Part shown: positions 49,673 through 60,366 of the stretch, piece after piece
Layout: every line of letters starts with the position of its first letter
How positions within the stretch are numbered: position 1 is the stretch's first letter
Source: Euryarchaeota archaeon
GTDB taxonomy: Archaea; Thermoplasmatota; SW-10-69-26; JACQPN01
Assembly: GCA_016207515.1 (NCBI GenBank)
Contig: JACQPN010000022.1
Location: 1 to 64,000, forward strand
Direction of reading: 5' to 3'
DNA: 64,000 nt
Made by a program: the position numbers and the translations under genes
The notes under the pieces: model-generated
What the model was told of the DNA's origin: nothing
The model's input: the letters and a program-made list of their open reading frames with translations, nothing else
Database searches by the model: none

Positions 49673-51229
49673 ATGTCGCCGAAACCGCTCATCGTGGGAT
49701 TGATGCTCATTTCGCTCGTCCTGTCGGGCTGTACGCAGCGCTCTGACCAAGGCGACGGGGCGAACGGCTCCGGCGCTGCCGGCGGAACGGGAGCCACTGG
49801 CGGGGGAGGACGCGCCCCGGGCGAGCCCAACGTGCCGCCGGGCACGCCGATCGTCCAGTACCGCGTCGATTGTGCGATCGCCGTCCAGCCGGATTGGCCG
49901 GAGAGATGCCTCGCCCGCGCGAGCGTCACGCCTGAATCGAAGACGGAATACGACCTCATGGTCAACCCGAAGGACCCGAACAACGTGATCATCGGTACGA
50001 AGGACCTTGACCGCAACGCCTCGGGATGCGTTTGGTCGGTGCCGCTCGTCACGAAGGACGGGGGAAAGACGTGGCAGACTGTCTACATCGGCGGGAAGAA
50101 CGGTACGAGGCAACCCACGGACCCGCTCTACGGTTGGCAATGCATCACGGACCCGATAATGGTCTTCGACGGGGACGGCATCGCCTACTATGCTCTGCAA
50201 GCGTACGATTACTCGACCTTGAAAAGCGTCCCTGACCAACCCGAGTCACCGGTCCCCCCGCCCGTCGAGCCGCCGGTCCCGACTTGTGGCCGCCACGACG
50301 GTAGCGCATTCTACCTTGCCATGAGTTCCGACGGCGGCCTCACGTGGCCCCGCATCCTCACGATGGACGCGGGCGACGCCGGGTGCGTGTTCCACGACTA
50401 CCCGCGCATGACCTGGAATCCGATGACGGGGTCCGTGTACGCGACTTGGAACGCCATCACGCCCGAGGGGAGCGTCGCGGTGGTCTCAGGCACCAGGGAC
50501 GGCGGCATGACCGTGGACCCGCCGACGCATGTTGCGTCCACGAACCCCGATCTGAGGGGGAAGTTGGGGATCACCGGTTTCACCGCGGCGAACGACGGCA
50601 CCGTCTATCTAGCACTCACCGACGGTGGAGACGTCTACCTTTCGACGAGCACGGACGACGCCAAGACGTTCTCGGAACCCCGGAAGGTCTTCAACATGAC
50701 GCCGATCGATTCGCCGTTGCCGAACACGCGGTTCAGGGCGTTCAGCGCGATCGAACTCGCCGTCGACCGCTCCCCGGCCGGGTCCCAAGGGGCGCTCTAC
50801 GCCGTCTGGGCCGACAACCGCACTGGGGATTCGGATATCTTGGCCTCCGTTTCGAAGGACAAGGGCGCAAGTTGGAGCTCGCCCGCGCGCGTGAACGAAT
50901 ACTCGAAGAACTACCAGTTCATGGTTCGCCCAACGGTGAGCGCGGACGGTGTGCTCCACATCGTGTACATGGACCGGTCGTACGACGCCGGCGACCGCCT
51001 TCTTGACGCCACTTACGCGTACTCGACTGACGGCGGGGCTTCGTTCACGAACATCCGGCTCACGGACCACGGTTTCGACGGCGACCTCGGCGTCCACCAG
51101 AACGGTTTCCCGTTCATCGGCGATTACATCGCGATCGGGACGTCGGGAGACGTCGTCTACGTTTCCTTCCCCACGACCGTGACCGGGGGGGCCCAGGCCG
51201 CGGTCGGGCGCATCGTGAGGGCGGTGTAG
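49673..51229 (+). CDS. Secreted lipoprotein with BNR/sialidase-like beta-propeller
   Basis: A 518-aa protein with lipobox LVLSGC, a Gly/Ala-rich linker (residues 28-55) and a beta-propeller with several Asp-box/BNR motifs: TKDGGKTWQTVYIG, SSDGGLTWPRIL, STDDAKTFSEPRKV, SKDKGASWSSPARV and STDGGASFTNIRL. Asp boxes define sialidase-like propellers. Sialidase activity itself is unsupported because the arginine triad was not traced. It may bind surface glycans or peptides. Confidence 0.9.
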   Translation: MSPKPLIVGLMLISLVLSGCTQRSDQGDGANGSGAAGGTGATGGGGRAPGEPNVPPGTPIVQYRVDCAIAVQPDWPERCLARASVTPESKTEYDLMVNPKDPNNVIIGTKDLDRNASGCVWSVPLVTKDGGKTWQTVYIGGKNGTRQPTDPLYGWQCITDPIMVFDGDGIAYYALQAYDYSTLKSVPDQPESPVPPPVEPPVPTCGRHDGSAFYLAMSSDGGLTWPRILTMDAGDAGCVFHDYPRMTWNPMTGSVYATWNAITPEGSVAVVSGTRDGGMTVDPPTHVASTNPDLRGKLGITGFTAANDGTVYLALTDGGDVYLSTSTDDAKTFSEPRKVFNMTPIDSPLPNTRFRAFSAIELAVDRSPAGSQGALYAVWADNRTGDSDILASVSKDKGASWSSPARVNEYSKNYQFMVRPTVSADGVLHIVYMDRSYDAGDRLLDATYAYSTDGGASFTNIRLTDHGFDGDLGVHQNGFPFIGDYIAIGTSGDVVYVSFPTTVTGGAQAAVGRIVRAV

Positions 51230-51324
51230 GTCTGGACGTTGCCGGTCCCTCCGGCCCCACCCGAAGTCCCCCCGCGTCCCGCCCGCTTGGGCTGACAGAG
51301 AAGGCCGCAAGAGCCCTTGCCAGG

Positions 51325-52545
51325 ATGTCCACCGTCGTTCTTGGCCCCTCGCGGCGGATCGGCCCGCTCGTCTCGGGCGTGGGCGCTGCGGGGCTCGTCA
51401 CAGGACTGTTGCTTGTGACACCGGGCGCGATCATACTTATGAGTTCGATCGCCGGCCAGCCATTCGACATCCGAGGCGCATCTGGTTTTTCCTCCCGACG
51501 CGACGTTCTCAGCCTATTGGGCACGGTCGCTGCGGCTTTGCTGCTTCCGACGATGATGGTCCTGGGGACGTTTCGCCTCCGGGCCCGGATCCCGGGCCGA
51601 TTTCGCGTGTTGGGTCTACTGATCTTTGTCGTTGCACCCCTTCTTTGGGGGCTATCTTGTGCCGATGACGCGTCCTGTGCACGTCCGAACGTGGCCCAGT
51701 CGGTCGGCATAGGTCTCCTGGTTTCCGCTGCGTTCATCCTCCCTGCCGCTCCCCTCTTCATTCCAGGCCATCGGGTATCGGGTCTTCGAACGGCCATCGG
51801 TCTCGTCGTTCTCATGGGCGTCGTCCTGCTCTTCCTCTACGGCCTGTACGTCGCTTTCAACGTGCCGGCCGGCGCTCCGCCCCGATCTGCATTCGGGTCC
51901 ACGCATTATGAGGGCCGGACACTTGAGTTCGTGTTCGTCGCAGCACTATCGCTTGTCGCCCTATTGGGCGCGGGGCTTGTGGCGGACGGTACGTCAGGAA
52001 AGCACATCGACGAGATGGACGCGCCCGGAACACGCCGCGCCCTCGACGAAATGCTCGATGACTATTACGCGCGGGGTCTCATCCGGAGGGCGGAACTGGA
52101 ACGCTTCCGGAGCGAGTACGCCGCCCTCGTGGCCGGCGTCGTCGAGCACTCCGACAGGGCTTGGACGGAGCGCAAGCTCTCCAACCACGGGACCGTGTTG
52201 ACATTCTTCGGATTTGCCCTTCTTTCCGTCGGCGTATTCGGCGTTTTCTGGGTCGGGACTTCGTCAGTGGATTGTCGCTCGTTGATCGATTGCGGCGGCG
52301 AGGTCGCGCGGTACGTAGCGGGAAAACGCTTCGTAGTCGGTTGGCTGGGTGGCTACTTCGTCGGTTTGGGCATCACGACGCTTTTCACCGGCCTCATCGC
52401 CCTCCAGGGGTCTCGCGCGGCCACGCCGGGGAGCCCCGGCGGGATGACCGGCGTTTCCGAGGGCGTCTTACGGTTGCGAGAACGCATCGTGGAAGCTGCG
52501 CATGAGGCGTCGACGCGCCGAGGGACCTCGCGCGACCCCTCGTGA
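51325..52545 (+). CDS. Polytopic membrane protein, unknown
   Basis: A 406-aa protein with seven or eight hydrophobic segments in two blocks (residues 12-180 and 195-345) separated by a charged, helical cytoplasmic loop (RRALDEMLDDYYARGLIRRA, ELERFRSEYAALVAGVVEHS). That loop has a SHOCT-like character (DDYYARGLI...ELERFR). A charged C-terminal tail follows. No family was recognised. It follows the BNR lipoprotein on the same strand with about 95 bases between, so it may be separately expressed. Confidence 0.8.
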   Translation: MSTVVLGPSRRIGPLVSGVGAAGLVTGLLLVTPGAIILMSSIAGQPFDIRGASGFSSRRDVLSLLGTVAAALLLPTMMVLGTFRLRARIPGRFRVLGLLIFVVAPLLWGLSCADDASCARPNVAQSVGIGLLVSAAFILPAAPLFIPGHRVSGLRTAIGLVVLMGVVLLFLYGLYVAFNVPAGAPPRSAFGSTHYEGRTLEFVFVAALSLVALLGAGLVADGTSGKHIDEMDAPGTRRALDEMLDDYYARGLIRRAELERFRSEYAALVAGVVEHSDRAWTERKLSNHGTVLTFFGFALLSVGVFGVFWVGTSSVDCRSLIDCGGEVARYVAGKRFVVGWLGGYFVGLGITTLFTGLIALQGSRAATPGSPGGMTGVSEGVLRLRERIVEAAHEASTRRGTSRDPS

Positions 52546-52557
52546 CGCCGGAGCAAT

Positions 52558-52566
52558 CATCTTAAG
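52558..52566 (+). promoter_or_regulatory. TATA box of the asparaginase gene
   Basis: CATCTTAAG is centred 27 nt before ATG 52590 with no ribosome binding site, indicating a leaderless start. Confidence 0.5.
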
Positions 52567-52589
52567 CCGTAAACATTCTTCGCCGGTCG

Positions 52590-53576
52590 ATGGATTCCGT
52601 CGTGAAAGTCTGGCGCGGCGACCTCGTCGAGAGCTTGCATCGCGTGTCGGTGGCGGTCGTCGACGTGGAGGGGAACCTGGTAGCGGGTTGTGGGGACCCG
52701 GCCCTCACGACCTTCCTTCGTTCGTCCGCGAAACCGTTCCAGGCGGTCCCCTTCATCGAAAGTGGCGCGGCGAAGGCGTTCAGCGCCTCCGATGAGGAAC
52801 TCGCCATCTTGACCGGTTCGCACGGCGGGGAACCGAAACAGGTGGGGACGGTGTCGTCGCTTCTTTCCCGGGCGGGCCTCTCGGAAAAGGATCTGAAGTG
52901 CGGGCGCCACCGTCCGTACACGGATTCCGTCGCGCGGATACTCAGGGAGAACTATTCCGCCGTCCACCACAATTGCTCGGGAAAACACGCCGGGATGCTC
53001 GCCACGGCCAAGCATCTTGGCGAAGCGCTCGGATCATATCAGGACCCTTCCCACCCGGTCCAGGCGCGCTGCCGAAACGTCGTCGGCGAACTCTGCGGCG
53101 ACTCAAATGCGCCTCTTCACGAAGCCGTGGACGGTTGCGGTGTGGTCACGTTCGGGACCTCGCTCGTTGCGATGGCGCGCGGTTTCGCAACACTCGCGAA
53201 CCCCGTTGGGAGGCACAAGATCGCCCTCGAACGGGTGAGGGACGCCATGATCGCCCACCCTGACATGGTCGCCGGCGAGTCGCATTTCAACACGAAACTC
53301 ATGCGTTCCGCGCCGCGACTCGTCGCCAAGGCAGGAGCCGAGGGCCTCTTTTGCGCTGGAGTGATCGGCCGGGGGATCGGCATCGCTTTGAAAGTCGAAG
53401 ACGGGGAGAAACGAGCCGTGGCGCCTGCGATGCTTGCGACCATGCGCGCCCTGGGATTCGATGCGCCGGGGTTGGATCCCGTGGCGGCGCCCGTCGTGAA
53501 GAATTTCGCGGGATGGGTCGTGGGTCGCATCGAGGCGTCCATCACTTTGGTTCCACCCCCCACAAAGGAGAAATAG
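52590..53576 (+). CDS. L-asparaginase, Rhizobium-type (class 3)
   Basis: A 328-aa member of the asparaginase II (PF06089-type) family, unrelated to the usual E. coli enzymes; it hydrolyses asparagine to aspartate and ammonia. The tandem Ser-Lys element is seen in FLRSSAKPFQAVPF, and the zinc-binding Cys/Lys set in HHNCSGKHAGMLA and EAVDGCGVVTFG, matching the known Rhizobium etli active site. The ATG at 52590 is set by the TATA box. It is placed immediately upstream of uvrA, with no obvious functional link. Confidence 0.88.
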   Translation: MDSVVKVWRGDLVESLHRVSVAVVDVEGNLVAGCGDPALTTFLRSSAKPFQAVPFIESGAAKAFSASDEELAILTGSHGGEPKQVGTVSSLLSRAGLSEKDLKCGRHRPYTDSVARILRENYSAVHHNCSGKHAGMLATAKHLGEALGSYQDPSHPVQARCRNVVGELCGDSNAPLHEAVDGCGVVTFGTSLVAMARGFATLANPVGRHKIALERVRDAMIAHPDMVAGESHFNTKLMRSAPRLVAKAGAEGLFCAGVIGRGIGIALKVEDGEKRAVAPAMLATMRALGFDAPGLDPVAAPVVKNFAGWVVGRIEASITLVPPPTKEK

Positions 53577-53597
53577 GCGTTTCCAAGTTAGCCGAAT

Positions 53598-56465
53598 GTG
53601 GTCGTCGACTCCATCATGATCAAGGGTGCGCGTGAGCACAACCTCAAGAACATCGACCTCACGCTGCCCCGCAACAAGCTCGTCGTCGTCACGGGACTCT
53701 CCGGCTCCGGCAAATCAAGCCTCGCATTCGACACCATCTATGCGGAAGGCCAACGCCGCTACGTCGAGAGTCTCTCGGCCTACGCCCGCCAGTTCCTCGG
53801 CCAGATGGAGAAACCGGACGTCGATTCGATCGACGGCCTTTCGCCGGCGATAAGCATCGACCAGAAGGCAGCGGGGAGCAACCCGCGCTCGACCGTCGGC
53901 ACGATAACCGAGATATACGATTACCTGAGGCTCCTCTACGCCCACGTCGGCATCCCGCATTGCACGAACTGCGGCCGCGTGGTCCGTGCGCAGACGGCGC
54001 AAGAGATCGTCGAACAGGCGTTGAAGCTTCCTGCCGCCACCAAGGTCCAGGTCCTCTCGCCCGTGGTTCGGAGCCGCAAAGGCGAGTACAAGAAGGTTTT
54101 CGCCGACTACAAGGCAAAAGGCTTCGAACGTGTGCGCGTGAACGGAAAGTACGGCACCGTCGACGACGTGTGGGGGCTCGCTCGGTACGAGAAGCACACG
54201 ATAGAGATCGTGGTGGACAGGCTGGTCGTGGCGCCGGACGCGGAGGAACGGTTGAACGAAGCGGTCGAAAGCGCCATGACATTGAGCGGGAACGTCGTGA
54301 CCCTCGCCACCGACAAGGAAGACCTCACCTTCTCCGGGAATTTCGCATGTCCCGATTGCGGCGTTTCGCTTCCCGAAATCGCCCCGCGCTCCTTCTCGTT
54401 CAACAGTCCGCACGGGGCATGCCCTTCCTGCCTCGGGCTCGGCATATCAATGGAGATAGACCCCGGCGCGGTCATCAAGGACCCTTCGATGAGCCTTCGC
54501 CAGGGATGCTTTGACTGGAAGGCGACGCGGATGCACACTTGGATAATCCGGGAGATAGAGAACCTCGCCCGCCACTACAAGTTCGACCTCGACACGCCAT
54601 GGGAGAAGCTTCCCGAAAAGGCCCGGGAAATGGTCCTCTACGGAAGCGACGAGAAGTTCCATCAACGCTATGAGGGAAAGGGCGAGAAGTCGAACTTCCT
54701 TTGGGAATCCTACACGGAGTACGAAGGCCTGATACCACGCCTCGAACGCCTTTTCAAGGAGTCGGGCTCGCAAGGAGTACGTGAGGACATCTCCGAACTC
54801 ATGAGCACGAAACCATGCGGCGCCTGCCGTGGCAAGCGGCTGCGGCCCGAGATACTCGCGGTCACCATCCAGGAGAAATCCATCCACGACATGACGGCGA
54901 TGCCGGTCGAACGCCTCCTTCCGTGGTTTGAGACTGCCGAAGCGAGACTGACCGATCGGCAAAGGAAGATCGCGAAAGACATCGTGAAGGAGATACGCGA
55001 ACGCCTCCGTTTCATGGCGAACGTGGGCCTCGAATACTTGACACTCGACCGGGCCTCCGGGACACTCTCCGGTGGGGAGGCACAACGGATCCGCCTGGCG
55101 ACCCAAGTGGGGTCCGGCCTCGTCGGCGTCCTGTACATCCTCGACGAACCCTCGATCGGCCTCCATCAACGCGACAACGAACGCCTCATCGGGACCCTGA
55201 AGGGGCTACGCGACCTAGGCAACACGCTCATCGTCGTAGAACATGACGAGGGGATGATCCGCGCCGCGGATTACGTGGTCGACCTGGGCCCCGGCGCGGG
55301 CGAGCAAGGCGGTCACGTCGTCGCCCAAGGGACGCCAAAGCAGGTCGAAGCGGCGAAACAGTCGCTCACGGGGCGTTACCTGAGCGGCCGGGAAAGCGTC
55401 CCGGTCCCCGAGCGACGTAGAAAAGGCAACGGCAGGCGGCTCACGGTCAAGAGAGCGTCGGAGAACAACCTGAAGAAAGTGACCGTCACGTTCCCCCTCG
55501 GATTGTTCAATTGCGTCACCGGTGTCTCAGGGTCCGGGAAGTCCACGTTGGTGACGGAGGTGCTCTACAAGGCGCTCGCGCGCAGGCTCAACCTCGGCCA
55601 CGAGAAGCCCGGCGAGCACGCTGGGCTAGACGGCGTGGAACACGTGGACAAGGTCATCATCATCGACCAGTCGCCGATCGGCCGCACGCCGCGAAGCAAC
55701 CCCGCGACCTACACGGGGGCCTTCACGCCGATCCGTGATCTTCTGGCGGCCGTCCCGGAGTCCCGAAAGCGCGGCTTCAAGCCTGGCCGCTTCAGCTTCA
55801 ACGTCCAAGGCGGTCGGTGCGAAGCTTGCGAAGGCGGCGGAATGGTGAAGATCGAGATGCATTTCCTCGCCGACGTCTACGTCCACTGCGATGTCTGCAA
55901 GGGCGCGCGGTACAACAGGGAGACGCTGGAGATCAAGTACAAGGGGAAGAACATCAAGGAGATCCTCGACATGAGCGTCTCGGAGGCTTTGCCGTTCTTC
56001 GCAGCCATCGCGTCGATCCGGAACAAACTCCAGACGCTGGAGGACGTGGGGCTCGGTTACATAAAGCTCGGCCAACCGGCGCCCACACTCTCGGGCGGCG
56101 AGGCGCAGCGGATAAAACTAGCCTCGGAGCTTTCGAAGCGGGCGACGGGAAAGACCGTCTACATCCTCGACGAGCCCACTACGGGCCTCCACTTCGACGA
56201 CATCAGGAAACTACTCGGGGTCCTGAACCGGCTGGTGGACGCCGGCAACACGTTGATCGTCATCGAGCACAACCTCGACGTGATAAAGACCGCGGACTGG
56301 ATAACAGACCTCGGGCCCGATGGCGGGGAGCGTGGAGGATACGTGGTGGCGGAAGGCACGCCCGAGGAAGTGGCCGCTTCCAAGACGCACACCGCGCAGT
56401 TCCTTCAGCCGACGTTGGCGGCGGGAAAACATCGCGCGAAGGCGGCCCCGAAGGGTCCGGCTTGA
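53598..56465 (+). CDS. uvrA: Excinuclease ABC subunit A
   Basis: A 955-aa damage-recognition ATPase with two ABC modules. Walker A motifs are [15 protein letters not shown] (about residue 35) and [15 protein letters not shown] (about residue 640). Signatures are [14 protein letters not shown] and [14 protein letters not shown], and Walker B segments [14 protein letters not shown] and [14 protein letters not shown]. Zinc cysteines occur in [22 protein letters not shown] and CEACEGGG...CDVCKG. All elements are present, so it should be functional. GTG 53598 or ATG 53616 may start translation. Its stop overlaps the start of the uracil-DNA glycosylase gene, so both are made from one mRNA. Confidence 0.97.
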   Translation: MVVDSIMIKGAREHNLKNIDLTLPRNKLVVVTGLSGSGKSSLAFDTIYAEGQRRYVESLSAYARQFLGQMEKPDVDSIDGLSPAISIDQKAAGSNPRSTVGTITEIYDYLRLLYAHVGIPHCTNCGRVVRAQTAQEIVEQALKLPAATKVQVLSPVVRSRKGEYKKVFADYKAKGFERVRVNGKYGTVDDVWGLARYEKHTIEIVVDRLVVAPDAEERLNEAVESAMTLSGNVVTLATDKEDLTFSGNFACPDCGVSLPEIAPRSFSFNSPHGACPSCLGLGISMEIDPGAVIKDPSMSLRQGCFDWKATRMHTWIIREIENLARHYKFDLDTPWEKLPEKAREMVLYGSDEKFHQRYEGKGEKSNFLWESYTEYEGLIPRLERLFKESGSQGVREDISELMSTKPCGACRGKRLRPEILAVTIQEKSIHDMTAMPVERLLPWFETAEARLTDRQRKIAKDIVKEIRERLRFMANVGLEYLTLDRASGTLSGGEAQRIRLATQVGSGLVGVLYILDEPSIGLHQRDNERLIGTLKGLRDLGNTLIVVEHDEGMIRAADYVVDLGPGAGEQGGHVVAQGTPKQVEAAKQSLTGRYLSGRESVPVPERRRKGNGRRLTVKRASENNLKKVTVTFPLGLFNCVTGVSGSGKSTLVTEVLYKALARRLNLGHEKPGEHAGLDGVEHVDKVIIIDQSPIGRTPRSNPATYTGAFTPIRDLLAAVPESRKRGFKPGRFSFNVQGGRCEACEGGGMVKIEMHFLADVYVHCDVCKGARYNRETLEIKYKGKNIKEILDMSVSEALPFFAAIASIRNKLQTLEDVGLGYIKLGQPAPTLSGGEAQRIKLASELSKRATGKTVYILDEPTTGLHFDDIRKLLGVLNRLVDAGNTLIVIEHNLDVIKTADWITDLGPDGGERGGYVVAEGTPEEVAASKTHTAQFLQPTLAAGKHRAKAAPKGPA

Positions 56466-57244
56466 GCGCCACCGTCCGCGACTACGTCGCGCAGTGGCGC
56501 CGCGTCGCGACCCCCTGGGACGCGGAATCGAAGCGCATCCGCGAAGCGACCGGCTTCAAGGTATGGAACCCAGGCCTCTACGGCGAGAAGTGGCACACGC
56601 GGCACCTTGAGACATATCCGCCCTCGGAATCGCCCGTCTTGCTCTTCGGGCTCAATCCCGGCCCCTACGGTATGGGACAGACCGGTATCCCCTTCACGGA
56701 CGTGAGACGCATAAAGACGAAACTTCCACGCCTGCGGGACGCGCTCGTTGCCTCGGGCGAACGTTTGGAGCTCCCCGGCCTCGCTCCACCCGACCTCCAA
56801 CCGTTCCTCTCGATGACGCACGAGGCGTCGTCCGTGAGAGTCTACCTTTTCTTGGAGAAGGCTTTCGGGAACGCCGAAGAAGGTTCTTCACGCGTCTTTG
56901 TCGCAAACCCATGCCCGCTACTTTTCATGGATTCCGATGGGAAGAACCGGACTCCCGCAGATTTCAAGCGCGCGGCTAACGCGACGATCGGACGGGAAGC
57001 CGCCAGTAGACTCCTGACGCATCTTCAAGAAATCCGCGTCGAATGCGCGCTGGACGCCGCCCGGGTCGCAAGACCGCGTGCGGCCGTGCTATTGGGCAAG
57101 GAGGTGGATGCGGCGCTCGGCGAAGCCTTGAGCTCAGAGTTGGGAAAGGCCAGGGTCATCGCGTACCCGCATCCGGCGAGGGCGATTCCGGAGGCTTGGG
57201 CGAGCGGGTTGGTCTCGCAACTCAAGAAGAGAAACCAGCTGTGA
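56462..57244 (+). CDS. SMUG1-like uracil-DNA glycosylase
   Basis: A 260-aa protein of the uracil-DNA glycosylase superfamily, SMUG1 branch. The active-site motif [20 protein letters not shown] closely follows the SMUG1 pattern G(M/L)NPGPFGMAQTGVPFG, in which the Asn activates water and GM-TG shape the uracil pocket. A C-terminal motif, [12 protein letters not shown], carries the His expected in the HPSPxxx position. It removes uracil and related bases from DNA. Translation starts at a TTG overlapping the uvrA stop (TTGA), linking excision repair of bulky damage with base repair. SMUG1-type enzymes are uncommon in archaea to my knowledge. Confidence 0.87.
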   Translation: MSATVRDYVAQWRRVATPWDAESKRIREATGFKVWNPGLYGEKWHTRHLETYPPSESPVLLFGLNPGPYGMGQTGIPFTDVRRIKTKLPRLRDALVASGERLELPGLAPPDLQPFLSMTHEASSVRVYLFLEKAFGNAEEGSSRVFVANPCPLLFMDSDGKNRTPADFKRAANATIGREAASRLLTHLQEIRVECALDAARVARPRAAVLLGKEVDAALGEALSSELGKARVIAYPHPARAIPEAWASGLVSQLKKRNQL

Positions 57245-57253
57245 TGAGACGGG

Positions 57254-58264
57254 TCACGGCTCTTGACTTCCGCCCGGCCCGTACATCGGCTTGAACTTCG
57301 GTGCGACGACCGGCGGGTTCTTCTCGCAAGTGTCTAGCACCTTTGCGACGATGCCGTCGAACGCCGCGGCCGCTGGCCCCTCGTGGGCGAGCATGAATGG
57401 TCTTCCCGAATCGCCGCCGGTCATGACGCGCACGTCCATCGGGATCCTTCCAAGGAATGGGACGTCGAGTTCATCCGCGAGCCGTTCGCCGCCGCCGCTT
57501 CTGAAGATGTCGGTGGTCGTGCCGCACGGGTCGCACGTGAAGCCGCTCATGTTCTCGACGACACCTAGGACTTTGAGGTTCAGCGATTTCGCGAAGTTGA
57601 GGCTCCGCTTGTTGTCGTCGATCGACACCTCCTGCGGTGTCGTGACGACTATCGTCCCGTCGATGCCGGGGATCTCCTGCGCGATCGAGAGCGGCTCGTC
57701 GCTTGTCCCCGGCGGCAAGTCGATGACGAGGTAATCCAACTCGCCCCAGACGACGTCGCCGATGAAGTTCTGGATCATCTTCTGCTTGATCGGCCCGCGC
57801 CACACGATTGGTTGGTCGGGCTCGGCCGGAAAGAGGCCCGTGGAGACAACCTTGATCGCCATGCGTTTGGTGCTATCCGGATCTGTTCCCCCGCCAGCGA
57901 CGCCGGCGACCTCGATTGGTTTCACGAGGTCGGCCTCCCCGGCGAGGCGCCGGCCCTCGATGCCGAACATCTTCGGGATGTTGGGGTTCGTCAGGTCCAC
58001 GTCCATGAGACCGACGGACTTCCCGGCCCGTTGTATCCCGATCGCGAGGTTCGCGGCCACCGTGGACTTGCCGACCCCGCCCTTCCCGCTCATCACAACG
58101 ATCTTGTGGCGAATGGCCGCCATGTTGGTGCGGATCCGGTCTAGCATCTCGACGCGCCGCGCGAAGCTCGCAGCCGCTGCCTTCGCCTGCGGCGAGTCGG
58201 GGTCCATCTGGCCGCCGTGGCCGCCGGCCCCGTGCGAGTGACCCTCGTGGCCGTCGTCCGCCAT
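57254..58264 (-). CDS. mrp: Mrp/NBP35-family Fe-S cluster carrier ATPase
   Basis: A 336-aa P-loop ATPase that carries and transfers [4Fe-4S] clusters to target proteins. The deviant Walker A reads VMSGKGGVGKSTVAANLA, the second nucleotide element VIDLPPGTSDEP, and the cluster-binding CxxC GFTCDPCGTT. The N-terminus is His/Gly-rich (GHEGHSHGAGGHGG), perhaps metal-binding, an unusual extension compared with plain ApbC. ATG 58264 is set by TATA element CTCTATAAAGAG (58286-58297). Confidence 0.95.
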   Translation of the reverse strand: MADDGHEGHSHGAGGHGGQMDPDSPQAKAAAASFARRVEMLDRIRTNMAAIRHKIVVMSGKGGVGKSTVAANLAIGIQRAGKSVGLMDVDLTNPNIPKMFGIEGRRLAGEADLVKPIEVAGVAGGGTDPDSTKRMAIKVVSTGLFPAEPDQPIVWRGPIKQKMIQNFIGDVVWGELDYLVIDLPPGTSDEPLSIAQEIPGIDGTIVVTTPQEVSIDDNKRSLNFAKSLNLKVLGVVENMSGFTCDPCGTTTDIFRSGGGERLADELDVPFLGRIPMDVRVMTGGDSGRPFMLAHEGPAAAAFDGIVAKVLDTCEKNPPVVAPKFKPMYGPGGSQEP

Positions 58265-58285
58265 GTACGCGGGTTAACGCGACGC

Positions 58286-58297
58286 TCTATAAAGAGA
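58286..58297 (-). promoter_or_regulatory. TATA box of the mrp gene
   Basis: CTCTTTATAGAG on the minus strand, a perfect palindrome, is centred about 28 nt before the ATG; it is one of the strongest promoter matches in the window. Confidence 0.65.
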
Positions 58298-58377
58298 CTA
58301 CCAGCGGTGGGGGGACAGGGGTCGGAAAAAAACCAGAAGCCGGTCTAAGCGCGGTCGGTCAGCATCTGTGGCGCCCC

Positions 58378-60366
58378 TCAGCCCGCTACGGGTCCGCGAC
58401 CGCCTTTCGTGTCCGGAAGCATCGAACTCGGCTTCGGAGCGATCTTGATGAGTTTGGCTAGAAGCCCATTCTTGGCGCTTCCCGTCTTCAAGACCTGGTC
58501 GAGGACTTCATCGAGGCTTTCAACCGGGATGATCTCGACGCGGGCCCGGTATTGCTCCTCGATAAGGACGTCCTGCATGTTCGCCTTCGGGATGATGACC
58601 TTCCTAAGACCTGCCTTTACGGCGGCCTCGATCTTCGGCGTGACCCCACCGACTGGAAGGACCTCGCCGCGTATCGAAAGCGATCCCGTCATCGCGACGC
58701 TCTGATCGACCTCTATCTCCTCCAGCGCGGATATCACGGCCGTTGCCACCGATATGGACGCGGAATCGCCTTCGACGCCCTCGTGAGCGAGGACGAACTG
58801 GATGTGCACGTCGTGGTTCGAGATGTCCGTGCCCGTGTACTTCTTTATCAACGCATGGACGTTCTGCACCGCTTCCTTCGCGATATCCCCGAGTTTCCCC
58901 GTGGCGATGACCTTGCCTTCGCTCTTCGAAAGGGCGGGAGTGACCTCGGCAGCGATGGGGAGCACTATGCCCGACGGCTCCCCGACTTCACTGCCGCCGA
59001 TGACGGCGAGGCCGTTTACGCGGCCGATGGCCCCGCCGCTCGTGAGAAACGTCTTGTAATCCTTCCTGCGCTCGATGTACTGGTCCGTGACCTGTTGTTC
59101 GAGGCTCCGGGCGATGTTCTTCGCCTTCAACACGTTCGCGGTCGTCACCGTGGGCGCCTTCTCTTCGATGGCGACGTCGCCCGCGACGCGCACGAGTCCG
59201 CCGAGCTCTCGAAGTCGAAGCGTGAGTTTCCCGCGGCGTCCGGCGCGTCTTTGCGCTTCACGGAGTATCTCGGCCACGGCGCCCATGTCGAAGTGCGGGA
59301 TCTTCCCGTCCTTCTTGACCTCCTGGGCCACGAACCGCACGAGCTTCATGCGGTTCTCCTCCGTGTCCTCCATGAAGTTGTTCATGTAGATCTCGTACCC
59401 GTAGCCGCGTATGCGGCTCCTTAGCGCCGGGTGCATTCCGGGGTGGAAGGGATCGGTCGGCTTGATCGCGTCGAGGTTCCCGGCCGCCACCAGGATGAAA
59501 TCACAAGGCACGGAATCGGTCTTGACCATCGCGCCGCTCGACCGCTCGCTTTGTCCAGTGATGTTGAAGCGCTTCTCCTGGAGCGCCGTAAGTAGCGACT
59601 GCTGGCTCTCGAGGCGCAGCATGTTTATCTCGTCGACGAACAGGACGCCCTTGTGCGCCTTGTGGATTGCGCCCGGTTCGACACGCTCGTGGGCGGGGGT
59701 CTCTAGGCCGCCGGATTGGAATGGGTCGTGGCGCACGTCGCCCAATAGGGCCCCGGCGTGAGCGCCCGTCGCGTCGATGAACGGTGGCTTGTCCGTCTGG
59801 TTGTGCGAAACGAGGAGCTTTGGGACAAGCGCCGTCTCCCGTTGCGTCATCTGCCGCATCACGAGGAACAGCATCGCCGCCGCGATGATCCCGAATATCA
59901 GGATCTCAGGGTTCGCCGGGTTGCGGATCACGTAAAGGACGGCGAAGAGGATGATGCCGGCGACGATCATGAGCTGGAACATCGCCTTCTTCTCCTGCTT
60001 CTTGGCGGCCTCGAGTTTCTGCGCCTGCACGATCTCGCGGCCCTTGCCGGCCGGGACGACGCGGATCTTCGGCGCGTGCGGGTCCTCCGGGTTCGGGTAC
60101 GCGATGAGGTCTTCGAGTTCGTCCTTTGGAAGGAGCTCCGCCATCGCCTTCGCAAGCATGGATTTCCCCGTGCCAGGGTCCCCGATGAGCATCACGTGCC
60201 GGCGCTGCTCGGCGGCCTTGCGGACCACCTCGACGCCCCGGTCTTGTCCTATGACCTGGTGGATGAGGATATCGGGGACGTCGATGTCCGAAGTCGTGTT
60301 GTAGGAAAGCTTCCGCACCCAGTCGTCGACGGGCGGGAGTTCTGTCTGTGTCTCGTTCTCGGGCAT
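58378..60366 (-). CDS. lonB: Archaeal Lon protease (LonB), membrane-anchored
   Basis: A 662-aa AAA+ protease degrading unfolded and regulatory proteins at the membrane. Domain order: AAA+ Walker A MLIGDPGTGKSMLAKA (about residue 60), two membrane helices inserted after it (QLMIVAGIILFAVLYVI and ILIFGIIAAAMLFLVM, about 128-175), Walker B GVLFVDEINMLRL, then the sensor region. The C-terminal Ser-Lys protease domain has EGDSASISVATAVISAL (catalytic Ser) and GGVTPKIEAAVKAGL (catalytic Lys). This insertion is diagnostic of archaeal LonB. The start ATG 60366 has no clear Shine-Dalgarno sequence. Confidence 0.97.
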   Translation of the reverse strand: MPENETQTELPPVDDWVRKLSYNTTSDIDVPDILIHQVIGQDRGVEVVRKAAEQRRHVMLIGDPGTGKSMLAKAMAELLPKDELEDLIAYPNPEDPHAPKIRVVPAGKGREIVQAQKLEAAKKQEKKAMFQLMIVAGIILFAVLYVIRNPANPEILIFGIIAAAMLFLVMRQMTQRETALVPKLLVSHNQTDKPPFIDATGAHAGALLGDVRHDPFQSGGLETPAHERVEPGAIHKAHKGVLFVDEINMLRLESQQSLLTALQEKRFNITGQSERSSGAMVKTDSVPCDFILVAAGNLDAIKPTDPFHPGMHPALRSRIRGYGYEIYMNNFMEDTEENRMKLVRFVAQEVKKDGKIPHFDMGAVAEILREAQRRAGRRGKLTLRLRELGGLVRVAGDVAIEEKAPTVTTANVLKAKNIARSLEQQVTDQYIERRKDYKTFLTSGGAIGRVNGLAVIGGSEVGEPSGIVLPIAAEVTPALSKSEGKVIATGKLGDIAKEAVQNVHALIKKYTGTDISNHDVHIQFVLAHEGVEGDSASISVATAVISALEEIEVDQSVAMTGSLSIRGEVLPVGGVTPKIEAAVKAGLRKVIIPKANMQDVLIEEQYRARVEIIPVESLDEVLDQVLKTGSAKNGLLAKLIKIAPKPSSMLPDTKGGRGPVAG

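Noticed and set aside
49673-51229. Active sialidase
   Set aside because: Asp boxes are clear, but the arginine triad and catalytic Tyr/Glu were not located; called only BNR-like.
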